Positions 40,764-49,536 are shown, counted from the first letter of the stretch. The stretch is DNA of 64,000 nt from JAKQEM01 sp964433325 (GCA_964433325.1 CAYSPY010000002.1:165434-229433); one strand, 5' to 3'. Notes: a model not told the origin generated them from the sequence alone. Numbers and translations: made by a program.

Positions 40764-43630
40764 TGCTGAGGAATCGGTAAGGTTGTGCCCGTACCAACGG
40801 CTGCATTGGGCAATAAAATGTACGCAATACCCGCATCCAGATCGAAGACCGGGATATCGAGCCCAAGGCCTGGAGTATTCACAAAGTCGACGAATGCATC
40901 CACTTTCTTGTGGAGGCTTCCTCTCTCATCACGTTCGATTGTCGCGGTGTTCGTATCAAAAATCATCGAGTTAAAGCCGAGTGCCTGCAGCCTCCTAAGT
41001 GTGAGTCGCGCATCTTTCTCTTGGTTCAAGCAGCTAAACATATCCAACTGATGGTCGGCGACTGGGAGTACTTCCAAGTTCTTAGGAATGAAGTACGGAA
41101 TGAAAGTTCCCATGCGATACACGTATGGACGATCAGGCATGGCTTCACGGCGGCTATCAATGGATTCGCGGATATCGTCGTAATACGGAATTGTGCGCTC
41201 GCGCATCGCATCGGCAGAAACTTTGCCGATTGGGTATTCGAATAAGTTTTTCTGCTGATCGAACTGCCATAAACGCTGACTAGAAGCAGTGAGGAGCGAT
41301 AACGTAATAAGCACCCACATCGCACTCAAGCTTGGGATATCTGGAGCCCTCGCAACCATGGCTTCCAGTGCAACAACGAGACCGATAAACATGCCGAGCC
41401 CGTACCACGGAATGCCGTTTGCGAAGAACACCCACTGCACCAACATAAAGAGTGTGGCCAATGTCAGCCATCGCAACCACCTGCCCTTCTTGGTCCAGAA
41501 GTATGGGAGGAGCAGTAGAAGCGGGAAGAGTAGAAGTGCGGGGTACGTTGTAACGTAGTAGCCAGCACTGTCGATATTCATGACTGTTCTCCATGGGAGT
41601 GTTAAGAAGTGTGACCACCCAGAACCGTAACCCCAGTAACGATCGAGCTCTTCGGATTTAGATGTACCAACACACTTGCTTGTATCGACCTGCAGCTCTG
41701 CAGGGAGCGAGCGAATGGGTTGGCCGTAATCTACTGCTTGGTCGTTTGTTCCAATCGAAAACGATGGTGTTAGGCGGTTTGGTGCGGTCATCACCAAGCG
41801 TGGAATCACGTTACCAAACCCAAGGTTATTGGAGAGTAACCACGGAGCAATCGTCACAAAGAATGTTGCAAGAATAATACCCGCACGAATGCACGTACGG
41901 CGGAAACGATCTGGCTGCAAGAACGCGCTGTAGCCAGTTAGACCTACACCAAGTGCAAGCAATGCACCTAGTACCATCGGCTTACTGATGGCCGAGGGGT
42001 CGCCATACACACGACGCGCAATCTCACTCACATTAAAACGACCCTCGAGTGTATAGAGTGCCCATGAAAGAGACAGCGTCCCAAGGAATGCTGACCAGTG
42101 CACACTGATACCAAAGAGCACCGTACCCATCGCCAAGAATGTCATAATAGATGTTGGCTTAAGGGAGAACGCAAAACCTGCAAGAAGCCCGGCAAGAATC
42201 AGCCAACGATAGTCGACCACTCGCTCTTCACCCTCCACTTGATCTTCTTCGGCGGGTGGAAAGAGTGCCACGAATAGAGCAAACAGTGCGAGCGTCCCCA
42301 TGGTGAATACTGCGTTATCCACCTTCATGTCCGCAAACGAGAAGTGACCCACAACAGGAAGTGCGTAGTACAGAAGTGCTGCAAGGAGACCGTGCTTTGG
42401 CCCCAAGAAATATCGCGTAAATACGTACACTGTCAGGATCGCAATTAGCCCCGCACTCCAGTTGATCATCATCGACGCAGTTGCTGCAAAAACGTTGTCG
42501 TATCCAAAGAGCAAGAACCCAAGGGATGTCATGTATTCCCACTGATACGACGCAAGTTGTGGGATGAAGAAACCATAACTCACAAGGAGTCGTGGCATGT
42601 TGAGGTAACGACCAAGGTCATCCCAACCGATCGGGAATGGGCGGACGACGTTGAGGAAATTGAGCGCAAGTAAGCTGACAAGCAGCCACCCCACAATGAT
42701 CATGCTGCCATACGGCTTATCGTCGATCTGCCACTGCCTGTCCCATGCAGAACGAGCCCAATAGAGCGCATCTTTGTATAAAAGACCGGGGATAAGGAGC
42801 AACAGCCCCCATCCAAATGTCATGCTATAGATCGGCTGCTGCATGGCCCCCGCAATGACCGCAACCAGCCATAGAATAAGCATGAGCCCACACGAACCTA
42901 CGCCCGCACTAAAGAGCAACTCCAACAATGGAGACTGCTGCTTAAGCCCAAGCAAGCGTAAGAGGAATCGACCAAGTACGAGTAATTCGAATAAGAGTAC
43001 GAGAACCACCACAATGTGTGGCAGAACATTCGTGAAGGATGCTGCCTGCATACACACCCCCTTCATGTCATAAATCTCTGCGCCGTTAGGGGCAGTAGAA
43101 ACGAGGGATAAACATCCGCTGTCTTTCAACGCATAGAAGTTATCCTGCAACACCTTCATCTGCTCTGGGTCTGCACCTGGGTACACCTGTGCAGTTGGTT
43201 CATAGATACGAGCGTAAGGCATTCCCCCATTCGTGCTCTGCGCAATCACCGTAAAGTGGAGCCACACAGCGGCCAAAAAGAGAACAATGAACCATACGGG
43301 GCGTAGCGTGAAACGAGCCTTCCAGTCGCCATCTCGCATAAACACCTTTACCAGCATGCCGCCAAAAAAGAGCGCGCTGATGATGCCGTACCAGAGGAAG
43401 GGCGATGCCCAGGAAAATGCCTGACCAATAAAGGGGAAGAGAGCGTTCCAACCTGCACAAAGCACAGACCCACTCGCACAAGCGCCTGCAACTGCCTGAC
43501 GCCCTGCATCAGAGAGCAGCACCGACTGGTGCACCGGGATAGCAAGATACGCAATCAGCGTATAGAGCCCCCACACAACAAGGAGGCTAAAAAAGAGAAT
43601 GCGTAAGGTGTTATAGGTGCGGTCAGACAT
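40760..43630 (-). CDS. Large membrane glycosyltransferase (GT-C/GT39-like)
   Basis: A 956-residue membrane protein with about 16-20 hydrophobic segments, far longer than ordinary GT-C enzymes. The catalytic-type loop PFPIGWDDLGRYLNMPRLL comes unusually late (about residue 345), after an N-terminal membrane region with its own outer loop of about 80 residues (110-200). A soluble C-terminal domain follows the last helices. The late position suggests an added N-terminal membrane module. It starts a six-gene run ending at 37506. A TACACT box about 24 nt upstream of the ATG would give a short leader without Shine-Dalgarno. Confidence 0.72.
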   Translation of the reverse strand: MSDRTYNTLRILFFSLLVVWGLYTLIAYLAIPVHQSVLLSDAGRQAVAGACASGSVLCAGWNALFPFIGQAFSWASPFLWYGIISALFFGGMLVKVFMRDGDWKARFTLRPVWFIVLFLAAVWLHFTVIAQSTNGGMPYARIYEPTAQVYPGADPEQMKVLQDNFYALKDSGCLSLVSTAPNGAEIYDMKGVCMQAASFTNVLPHIVVVLVLLFELLVLGRFLLRLLGLKQQSPLLELLFSAGVGSCGLMLILWLVAVIAGAMQQPIYSMTFGWGLLLLIPGLLYKDALYWARSAWDRQWQIDDKPYGSMIIVGWLLVSLLALNFLNVVRPFPIGWDDLGRYLNMPRLLVSYGFFIPQLASYQWEYMTSLGFLLFGYDNVFAATASMMINWSAGLIAILTVYVFTRYFLGPKHGLLAALLYYALPVVGHFSFADMKVDNAVFTMGTLALFALFVALFPPAEEDQVEGEERVVDYRWLILAGLLAGFAFSLKPTSIMTFLAMGTVLFGISVHWSAFLGTLSLSWALYTLEGRFNVSEIARRVYGDPSAISKPMVLGALLALGVGLTGYSAFLQPDRFRRTCIRAGIILATFFVTIAPWLLSNNLGFGNVIPRLVMTAPNRLTPSFSIGTNDQAVDYGQPIRSLPAELQVDTSKCVGTSKSEELDRYWGYGSGWSHFLTLPWRTVMNIDSAGYYVTTYPALLLFPLLLLLPYFWTKKGRWLRWLTLATLFMLVQWVFFANGIPWYGLGMFIGLVVALEAMVARAPDIPSLSAMWVLITLSLLTASSQRLWQFDQQKNLFEYPIGKVSADAMRERTIPYYDDIRESIDSRREAMPDRPYVYRMGTFIPYFIPKNLEVLPVADHQLDMFSCLNQEKDARLTLRRLQALGFNSMIFDTNTATIERDERGSLHKKVDAFVDFVNTPGLGLDIPVFDLDAGIAYILLPNAAVGTGTTLPIPQQ

Positions 43631-43722
43631 CAGAAAAAGGAAGGAAACGGAGAAAGTGTAGCTTTTTGCCCAGAAAAGATCACGTTTTAGACAGTGATAT
43701 CCACCTAGATCTTCGTCAACTC

Positions 43723-43731
43723 TGCTATACT
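43723..43731 (+). promoter_or_regulatory. Extended -10 box (TGCTATACT) of sufS
   Basis: TGCTATACT ends 9 nt before the GTG at 43741. It supports this start rather than the longer frame from 43666. Confidence 0.55.
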
Positions 43732-43740
43732 CTCCGTCTC

Positions 43741-44976
43741 GTGTTGGATCTCCCCTCTATTCGTCGGCAATTCCCCTTCCTGGAGTCAGATACACAATCT
43801 GTCTACCTCGATAGCGCTGCAACTGCGCAAAAGCCCCGCGTGGTGATTGATGCTATGCATACAGCAATGGAGCACCCTGTTGGGAATGTGCACCGCGGCC
43901 AACATCACGAAACAGAAGTCGCAACTGATGGGTACGAGAAAGCACGTGCCTCTGTTGCCAGGTTTATAGGTGCTGCACACACAGATGAAATCATCTTTAC
44001 CAAGAACTGCACCGAAGCAATCAACCTCGTCGCATACAGCTGGGCACGAACAAACCTCCACGCTGGTGACACAGTCGTACTATCGGTACTAGAGCACCAC
44101 AGCAACATCGTCCCCTGGTTACAGTTACAAAAGGAGAAAGGAATTACAGTTGAATGGATTGATATAGATGAGACGGGACTGCTACGCCTAGAGCAATTAG
44201 AGGCATACCTCCAAACTGGATCCGTAAAGCTGGTCTCCGTCACAGGGCAGAGCAATGTGCTTGGCACTCGCCCCGACACCGAACAAATCATCCGCATGGC
44301 TCATGCCCATAACGCAAAGGTGTTGGTTGATGCAGCACAACTCGCCGCTCATTCGTCTATTAATGTGAGTGCACTTGGCTGTGATTTCCTCGCCTTCTCT
44401 GGACATAAGATCTACGGCCCAACGGGTATTGGCGTCCTCTATGCATCACGCGAAGTACAGAAAGAGATGAAGCCTTTCTTAGGTGGCGGAGGCATGGTGC
44501 ACTCTGTGAATCGTGCATCATTTACCCCTGCCGATGCACCCCATGTATTCGAAGCGGGTACTCCCCCTATCACCGAAGCAATGGGACTACAGGCCGCAAT
44601 TGAATGGCAACAGCAATACAGCTGGGCCGATCGTGCTGAGCACGATGCTCAATTGATACAAATCGCAAGCGAAGCATTGTCTTCCGTTCCAGGACTCCAA
44701 ATTCTTCCACTTCGTCATAATTCTCCATTCTCCATTCTCCATTCTCAATCCGGCTGTGTCACATTCACCATCGACGGAGTCCACCCCCATGACCTCACGG
44801 ATTTGCTGGGGCAAAAGGGATTTGCCCTACGCGCAGGGCATCACTGTGCCGAGCCACTACATGAACGACTTGGCGTGAATGCATCTACACGCATGTCGTT
44901 TGGGCTCTATACAACAGAAGAAGAAATCCGATTGTGCGCCGCCGCAATCAAAGAAATTCAAAAAAAGCTCCTCTGA
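43741..44976 (+). CDS. sufS: Cysteine desulfurase, SufS type
   Basis: A 411-residue group II cysteine desulfurase that takes sulfur from cysteine for Fe-S clusters. It shows YLDSAATAQKP, VHRGQHHETEVAT, EHHSNIVPW, VLVDAAQLAAHS, FSGHKIYGPTGIG (PLP lysine 223) and RAGHHCAEPLHERLG with the persulfide Cys at 369. A heptanucleotide array encodes NSPFSILHS at residues 327-335, in the loop before GCVTF, where family members usually have a short turn. The start is GTG, 9 nt after an extended -10 box. sufU follows 20 bp downstream. Confidence 0.94.
   Translation: MLDLPSIRRQFPFLESDTQSVYLDSAATAQKPRVVIDAMHTAMEHPVGNVHRGQHHETEVATDGYEKARASVARFIGAAHTDEIIFTKNCTEAINLVAYSWARTNLHAGDTVVLSVLEHHSNIVPWLQLQKEKGITVEWIDIDETGLLRLEQLEAYLQTGSVKLVSVTGQSNVLGTRPDTEQIIRMAHAHNAKVLVDAAQLAAHSSINVSALGCDFLAFSGHKIYGPTGIGVLYASREVQKEMKPFLGGGGMVHSVNRASFTPADAPHVFEAGTPPITEAMGLQAAIEWQQQYSWADRAEHDAQLIQIASEALSSVPGLQILPLRHNSPFSILHSQSGCVTFTIDGVHPHDLTDLLGQKGFALRAGHHCAEPLHERLGVNASTRMSFGLYTTEEEIRLCAAAIKEIQKKLL
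44720..44747. repeat. Heptanucleotide array (ATTCTCC type) inside sufS
   Basis: Three ATTCTCC units and one ATTCTCA. The same unit occurs four times at 53740-53767 in the giant gene; both are read in the frame giving FSILHS. Confidence 0.8.
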
Positions 44977-44996
44977 ATCTTCTGCATCCTCTAGTC

Positions 44997-45416
44997 ATGG
45001 ACCTCTACGCAGACAACATCCTCGATCACTATAAGCACCCGCATCATCACGGGGAGCTTTCTGATGCATCTATTGTTCACACGGAAAACAACCCCAGCTG
45101 CGGCGATATTCTAACGCTCCACGTAAAGATCGACGGAGAACGGATAACGGACATCGGTTGGTCGGGCGATGGGTGTGCCATCAGCCAAGCAGGGATGTCG
45201 ATCTTATCCGATGAACTAAGCGGTAAAACCATCACTGAGCTGGCAAGCCTCGATGCTGCAACCATCCAGACAATGCTGGGCATTCCCGTAGGTACTCGAC
45301 GCCTAAAATGTGCCCTACTCTGCCTTCACACACTGCAAAACGCCCTCCATGCCTATAAACAAGAGCCCGCCCAGGCATGGCATGAAACGATTGGAAATGA
45401 CAAGAAAACCGGATAG
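44997..45416 (+). CDS. sufU: Fe-S cluster assembly protein SufU (IscU-like)
   Basis: A 139-residue SufU/IscU fold protein. The three ligand cysteines are in NPSCGD (Cys35 with Asp37), DGCAIS (Cys60) and RRLKCALL (Cys105). SufU acts as zinc-dependent sulfur acceptor from SufS and, in some settings, as scaffold. The 20-bp gap after sufS indicates an operon. The start MDLYADNILDHYKHP is the usual family N-terminus, so the longer frame from 44934, which overlaps sufS, is rejected. sufB, sufC and sufD are not in the window. Confidence 0.93.
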   Translation: MDLYADNILDHYKHPHHHGELSDASIVHTENNPSCGDILTLHVKIDGERITDIGWSGDGCAISQAGMSILSDELSGKTITELASLDAATIQTMLGIPVGTRRLKCALLCLHTLQNALHAYKQEPAQAWHETIGNDKKTG

Positions 45417-45446
45417 GATGGCGTCCCGAAACAGATAAACCCACGA

Positions 45447-45521
<75 letters not shown>

Positions 45522-45535
45522 TTTAAAAAATAAAA

Positions 45536-45551
45536 AAGTGGTCGTCGGTTC
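45536..45551 (+). repeat. Duplicated tRNA T-arm segment
   Basis: AAGTGGTCGTCGGTTC repeats exactly tRNA bases 45486-45501 (variable loop and 5' half of the T-arm), 50 bp downstream. Confidence 0.7.
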
Positions 45552-45555
45552 TTAT

Positions 45556-45644
45556 GCCGCTCCCAGCTGCAAGCTCTCGAACACGAGCCGCGGCGAGGTG
45601 TGAGTGGCTTGCAGCGCAGTCCCCTTGGGGAATGGGCGGCTCCA
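45556..45644 (+). other. tRNA-like structured copy after tRNA-Thr
   Basis: GCCGCTC (45556-45562) can pair with GGGCGGC (45634-45640), followed by T and CCA, like an acceptor stem. Inside lies a perfect 9-bp stem GCTGCAAGC (45566-45574)/GCTTGCAGC (45607-45615) holding CTCG-AACA-CGAG, then TCCC/GGGA. The last 17 bases of the element region (45632-45648) are identical to 45509-45525 of the tRNA and its flank. There is no anticodon arm or TTC loop, so it is not a normal tRNA. It may be a pseudo-tRNA or a CCA-ended structured RNA. Confidence 0.4.
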
Positions 45645-45658
45645 TTTACTGTACGTGC

Positions 45659-47758
45659 TTACCTCGTTGGATTCTGTCCAAATGAAATTCCCACCTTGGT
45701 GCGACACTGCAGTGTTCCTGGGTTTTTCTTGTTCGTTTCATCAACCCATGCCTTATTTTTTACCGACACTAGCCACACTAAATCTGCATCGCGCATGCCA
45801 CTATCGGAATAGTTTCCCTGCATCAGAATTTCCGGTGCTTGTGTTGGGTCTGCTGCTGCAGCATCTGCATCTGTGCAGTACACCCCTGTAAGCGGCACTT
45901 CGGAACAACAATCGAAGATGCGGGCATACGCGTTATTCATTTTGTTATTCATAATCACAATGCCACGTGTACCACCGAAGATTCTTTGAGCCCCGATTCC
46001 GTACCAAATATGCGTTTGGAAATACGCGGGGACAGCAATGCCGTGCGCCTTATATGGGTGATTTGCTGGTAGGTTAATGGTATTCCCCGTAACCACTGCA
46101 TAGCTGGAACCTGATGCCAAGTTGATAGCAGCCCCTCCTGCGTAAGTACGACTACCGAGGACGCCAGGAGTCGTGCTATCAAACACGTTATTCTGAATAA
46201 TGATTCCTTTCGCATTCTGCGTCTTGATCGCACTAGCCAGAATATCCGACCCACTTGTGGTTAGTTCGCTCACAGCTAAGAAGCGGTTATTCTGCACAAT
46301 AAATCCAAAGTAGGTAGCACTCACTCTATCCATCACATTCCTCCAATCGTTCACACCAGGATTCCTGTAGTTAGGTGGGTCCAAGACAATGTTACTTGTA
46401 AGAACAGTCGAATAAGGAGCAACGTAAAAGCCGACGTTACGCATGTAGATAGTATTATTGTCGAAGATCACTGTATTGATAGCCCCACTACAATCACGAT
46501 CCAGTTTATTCGTGAGACTCTTAAAGAAGGTGTACAAACGACCTTCCCCAGCTGGGAGCCTGCCTTGAGTTGCAAGCAGCGGAGCTTGTATATCGACAAA
46601 CTTATCGGTGTTTTTAGATTCTAACGTATTCCCAAAGAGCGTATTGAAACTCGAAAAATCACGCATCGTCACATTACGCATCGTAATATTTGAAATCGTC
46701 TTCCCTGCTGTGGCACAGGCAGTAACACCGCGTTGCCCGGTAAGAATCTTGTAGTCCCCATTATTGAGGTTCAGGTTGGAAATCGCGATATTGCTGGAGT
46801 TCACGATATTGAATGTAAAGAATTGCATGACGTCACTTGCTTGGCGTACGGCCAACGAACTATCTAGCGTCACTGTTGTCAGATTCTTGTTTTGAGCATC
46901 GGTTGTGCCCGTAATCTGAATATTGGAACGTTCAAAGAGCAGCACAGACTCAGCCAAGGAATACGAACCAGAGCCAATGATAATCTTGAGCGGCTTTGTA
47001 TTCCCCGTCGCTTCTATAAGGGAATTCAAACATGCACCGAGTTGGAATGCTGCGCCGCTGCGGCAAAGCCCAGGCATCATGTTTGGAACGCGAGCAACAG
47101 CCGGATCTCCGCGAAAAATTTCTACCTCATCGGTGAAGACATAATTTCCATTCGCAACAACTACCAACTTCACAAAACGTCCACTGGCCTGGAGCCCTCG
47201 CGTCGTAAAGGTCTGCTCAGAGTATTGTCCATTGGGTGGCAGAGCCGAAAGTTCTGCAGGGCTCACAGCAGTCACTGGCTGCCATGCATCTGTTTCTAGA
47301 TTCCGTGTATAGAGCTGTATCTGCGAAGGGTAATACACATCTGCTACACCTGCTGCCATATGAATGGAAAATCCTTCGATTGGCTGTACTTTCCCAAGAT
47401 CGATAATAAGAGGAACAGACAGCGGCTTCCCTAGCCATCCCATCGCCTCTTTTTTCACCCATAGAGGCACTGGCCTTCCCGTCGCATCAATTTTTGGTGG
47501 GGCATATGCGCCATCGGTCACACTCTTAAAGTCGTTCCCTGCCAACGTATAGTTTGGTGCAAGGTCTGACTTTACCGTACATCCTCGTGCAATATTGGAC
47601 CCAAAAGCAGTATTGAAACCACAGAAATTTTCCCACACTCTCGGCGGCGCTACCTGGCCGAGGAGTCCACGTTGAACAACGGCAACAGATACTGCGGTTA
47701 TACCAACCGCTAGTACTCCGATTACAAGAGGGAGAAGGCGCTGAGTGGAAGGATTCAT
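45659..47758 (-). CDS. Secreted protein with discoidin-like and right-handed beta-helix domains
   Basis: A 699-residue surface protein. A signal/anchor helix (LLPLVIGVLAVGITAVSVAVV) is followed by an F5/8 type C-like region at about 50-225: IIDLGKVQPIEGFSIHM, YYPSQIQLYTRN, GRFVKLVVVANGNYVFTDEVEIF. Residues about 240-650 form repeated strands such as SNIAISNLNLNNGDY, ISNITMRNVTMRDF, NAKGIIIQNNVF, YAVVTGNTINL and RGIVIMNNKM, typical of a parallel beta-helix. It may bind or cut a surface polysaccharide; no catalytic set is clear. The start at 47758 drops nine residues ahead of the signal helix. Several Cys residues could form disulfides. Confidence 0.75.
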   Translation of the reverse strand: MNPSTQRLLPLVIGVLAVGITAVSVAVVQRGLLGQVAPPRVWENFCGFNTAFGSNIARGCTVKSDLAPNYTLAGNDFKSVTDGAYAPPKIDATGRPVPLWVKKEAMGWLGKPLSVPLIIDLGKVQPIEGFSIHMAAGVADVYYPSQIQLYTRNLETDAWQPVTAVSPAELSALPPNGQYSEQTFTTRGLQASGRFVKLVVVANGNYVFTDEVEIFRGDPAVARVPNMMPGLCRSGAAFQLGACLNSLIEATGNTKPLKIIIGSGSYSLAESVLLFERSNIQITGTTDAQNKNLTTVTLDSSLAVRQASDVMQFFTFNIVNSSNIAISNLNLNNGDYKILTGQRGVTACATAGKTISNITMRNVTMRDFSSFNTLFGNTLESKNTDKFVDIQAPLLATQGRLPAGEGRLYTFFKSLTNKLDRDCSGAINTVIFDNNTIYMRNVGFYVAPYSTVLTSNIVLDPPNYRNPGVNDWRNVMDRVSATYFGFIVQNNRFLAVSELTTSGSDILASAIKTQNAKGIIIQNNVFDSTTPGVLGSRTYAGGAAINLASGSSYAVVTGNTINLPANHPYKAHGIAVPAYFQTHIWYGIGAQRIFGGTRGIVIMNNKMNNAYARIFDCCSEVPLTGVYCTDADAAAADPTQAPEILMQGNYSDSGMRDADLVWLVSVKNKAWVDETNKKNPGTLQCRTKVGISFGQNPTR

Positions 47759-47793
47759 GGAGTCGAGTGGAGATATAACGCACAATCTACAGC

Positions 47794-47822
47794 AAAAAAA
47801 TGCACGTCCTATAACACCGTGC
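47794..47822 (-). terminator. Probable intrinsic terminator after the 47849 gene
   Basis: On the minus strand GCACG (47822-47818) pairs with CGTGC (47806-47802), 11-nt loop, followed by A and seven T residues. The stem is short. Confidence 0.45.
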
Positions 47823-47848
47823 GTCTTAATGCAGAGCCAGGCAAGGAA

Positions 47849-48586
47849 TTACTGCGTCGCCGCGGTAAAGGTAACAGTCGCCTGATAGGTTCCTGTCTCC
47901 TGGGACTTCAGTGAACCAATCTGAGCGCGGAATCCGATCTTAATAAGGTCACCGGAACCACTCTGGGATACGGTAGAACTCTGGCGAATGGTGAGGGTGG
48001 AACCAGTCTTTACACGTGCCCACTTTTCAGAAGAAGCATCTGTCCCCCACAGCATCGGTGCAACGTCAGAACCAGAGCTGGTAGAAGAAACACGACCACC
48101 CCAACGAGAATCGTTTTGGTTAGCAGATGGGTTTAGCTCCCATGTTTTTGTGTAGTTAGAGGTATTACCCGTACCAAAGGCTTGGATAACATTCTCAAAC
48201 TGACTGATAAGATGACCAGTAGATACGCCACCAGAACCCGTAAATATTCTCCACCCTACGGTATAGCCCGTAACGTTGTTTGTAACCACACGACACTTCA
48301 CCGCACGGTTATCGCTATATACGCCAGTATCACCGTTAAAGGTAATCGTACCGATGCTGAGGGTTTCACCCGAACCGCGAGAGTTGTTTCCATCTGCATC
48401 ACACGAAAACCCAATTCCGGAATCAACTGTTAAACGTACGATTGCTGTTTCCGAGTCCGTCGCAGCAAAGGAGCGCGATGCTTCTCCACCAATCAAGAAC
48501 AGCATATACAGGAAAGTCATGGCCATTCCGGTCATACGCAGAACCTGAGAAAGGCGAACTGAATCGCGTGAAGGATGTTTGGTCAT
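47849..48586 (-). CDS. Small secreted surface protein, twin A
   Basis: A 245-residue protein of no family I can name. One hydrophobic helix (MAMTFLYMLFLIGG) is followed by a signal-peptidase-like SFAATDS, then an all-beta mature part: ETAIVRLTVDSGIGFSCDADG, TGVYSDNRAVKCRVVTNN, and a C-terminal ETGTYQATVTFTAATQ. Two Cys could form a disulfide. The WEL and repeated aromatic motifs recall WxL-type cell-wall proteins, and a DUF916-like gene lies nearby, but this is weak. It shares a 199-bp identical block with twin B. The start at 48586 follows a promoter whose -10 is 33 nt upstream. Confidence 0.7.
   Translation of the reverse strand: MTKHPSRDSVRLSQVLRMTGMAMTFLYMLFLIGGEASRSFAATDSETAIVRLTVDSGIGFSCDADGNNSRGSGETLSIGTITFNGDTGVYSDNRAVKCRVVTNNVTGYTVGWRIFTGSGGVSTGHLISQFENVIQAFGTGNTSNYTKTWELNPSANQNDSRWGGRVSSTSSGSDVAPMLWGTDASSEKWARVKTGSTLTIRQSSTVSQSGSGDLIKIGFRAQIGSLKSQETGTYQATVTFTAATQ
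47991..48189. repeat. 199-bp block identical to 48874-49072
   Basis: Identical in all 199 bases to the matching part of the twin gene, while flanking coding DNA differs at many synonymous and other sites. Confidence 0.85.
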
Positions 48587-48619
48587 AGACTTAAATGGTA
48601 TGTGTGTTTTGTTGTTATT

Positions 48620-48648
48620 ATTATATACCATTTTTAAATATTTTACAA
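48620..48648 (-). promoter_or_regulatory. Promoter of twin A
   Basis: -35 TTGTAA (48648-48643), 17-bp spacer, -10 TATAAT (48625-48620). Predicted leader about 27 nt without a Shine-Dalgarno, rich in A and C. Confidence 0.7.
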
Positions 48649-48683
48649 GTATTATCAGCAAATCTAAGCGTTGTTTTTAGCAC

Positions 48684-48710
48684 AAAAAAACCGCCCAAAG
48701 GCGGCTTTTT
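48684..48710 (-). terminator. Intrinsic terminator after twin B
   Basis: CCGCC (48691-48695) pairs with GGCGG (48700-48704), with seven A residues on one side and five T on the other. It can work on the minus strand after the gene ending at 48732, and possibly both ways. Confidence 0.75.
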
Positions 48711-48731
48711 AGGGTTATACTTGGTAATTCC

Positions 48732-49469
48732 TTACTGCGTCGCCGCGGTAAAGGTAACAGTCGATTGATAGGTTCCAGTTTCCTGCGCTTTCAACGAACC
48801 AATTTGGGCGCGGAATCCGATCTTAATAAGGTCACCGGAACCGTTCTGAGAGTTTGTCGAGCTCTGGCGAATAGTGAGGGTGGAACCAGTCTTTACACGT
48901 GCCCACTTTTCAGAAGAAGCATCTGTCCCCCACAGCATCGGTGCAACGTCAGAACCAGAGCTGGTAGAAGAAACACGACCACCCCAACGAGAATCGTTTT
49001 GGTTAGCAGATGGGTTTAGCTCCCATGTTTTTGTGTAGTTAGAGGTATTACCCGTACCAAAGGCTTGGATAATGTCTTCAAATTGGCTTACAAGGTGGCC
49101 AGTCATAGAGCCGCCGGAACCGCTTACAACGCGCCATCCGAGGGTATAACCAGTTAAGTTGTTTGTGACCACACGACACTTCACCGCACGGTTATCGCTG
49201 TACACACCTGTGTCACCCGTAAAGGTAATCGTACCGATGCTGAGGGTTTCACCCGAACCGCGAGAGTTGTTCCCATCTGCATCACACGAAAGACCAATAC
49301 CTGCAGCAACTGTTAATTGCACAATCGCTGTTTCCGAATCGGTTGCTGCAAGACCACGCATAGGCTCTGCAACGAAGACCGCGAGGAGATACAGTCCTAC
49401 AGTGGATGCTATGCCGACGGTAATCGCCCGCATGATGCGTTCCTTCGTAAGATACTGACTGTTCTCCAT
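48732..49469 (-). CDS. Small secreted surface protein, twin B
   Basis: A 245-residue paralogue of twin A with the same layout: hydrophobic helix (IASTVGLYLLAVFVAEPM), cleavage-like GLAATDS, then the beta-rich mature part with Cys in LSCDADG and VKCRVV, and the C-terminal ETGTYQSTVTFTAATQ. Outside the signal region the two proteins differ at few places. The start at 49469 follows a promoter (TTGTAA, 17 bp, TATACT) by about 38 nt. Both twins lie between a beta-helix protein and an SLH protein, so both are probably cell-surface or S-layer associated. Confidence 0.7.
   Translation of the reverse strand: MENSQYLTKERIMRAITVGIASTVGLYLLAVFVAEPMRGLAATDSETAIVQLTVAAGIGLSCDADGNNSRGSGETLSIGTITFTGDTGVYSDNRAVKCRVVTNNLTGYTLGWRVVSGSGGSMTGHLVSQFEDIIQAFGTGNTSNYTKTWELNPSANQNDSRWGGRVSSTSSGSDVAPMLWGTDASSEKWARVKTGSTLTIRQSSTNSQNGSGDLIKIGFRAQIGSLKAQETGTYQSTVTFTAATQ
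48874..49072. repeat. 199-bp block identical to 47991-48189
   Basis: Partner of the block in twin A. It encodes the segment from FGTGNTSNY to VKTGSTLT. Confidence 0.85.
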
Positions 49470-49507
49470 AAAGGGGTTTGGTATGGGTATGAATTTGATT
49501 TCTCCTA

Positions 49508-49536
49508 AGTATAGCTGAAATCTAACTATTTTACAA
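49508..49536 (-). promoter_or_regulatory. Promoter of twin B
   Basis: -35 TTGTAA (49536-49531), 17-bp spacer, -10 TATACT (49513-49508). The -35 and following AATA are shared with the twin A promoter; the -35 includes the SLH stop codon region. Confidence 0.65.

Noticed and set aside
45556..45644. A second functional tRNA gene
   Set aside because: No anticodon arm or T-loop TTC can be drawn; only the acceptor-like stem and CCA are shared.
48732..49072. Assembly duplication of one gene
   Set aside because: Flanking parts, signal peptides and promoters differ clearly, so these are two real genes; only the 199-bp block needs a read check.
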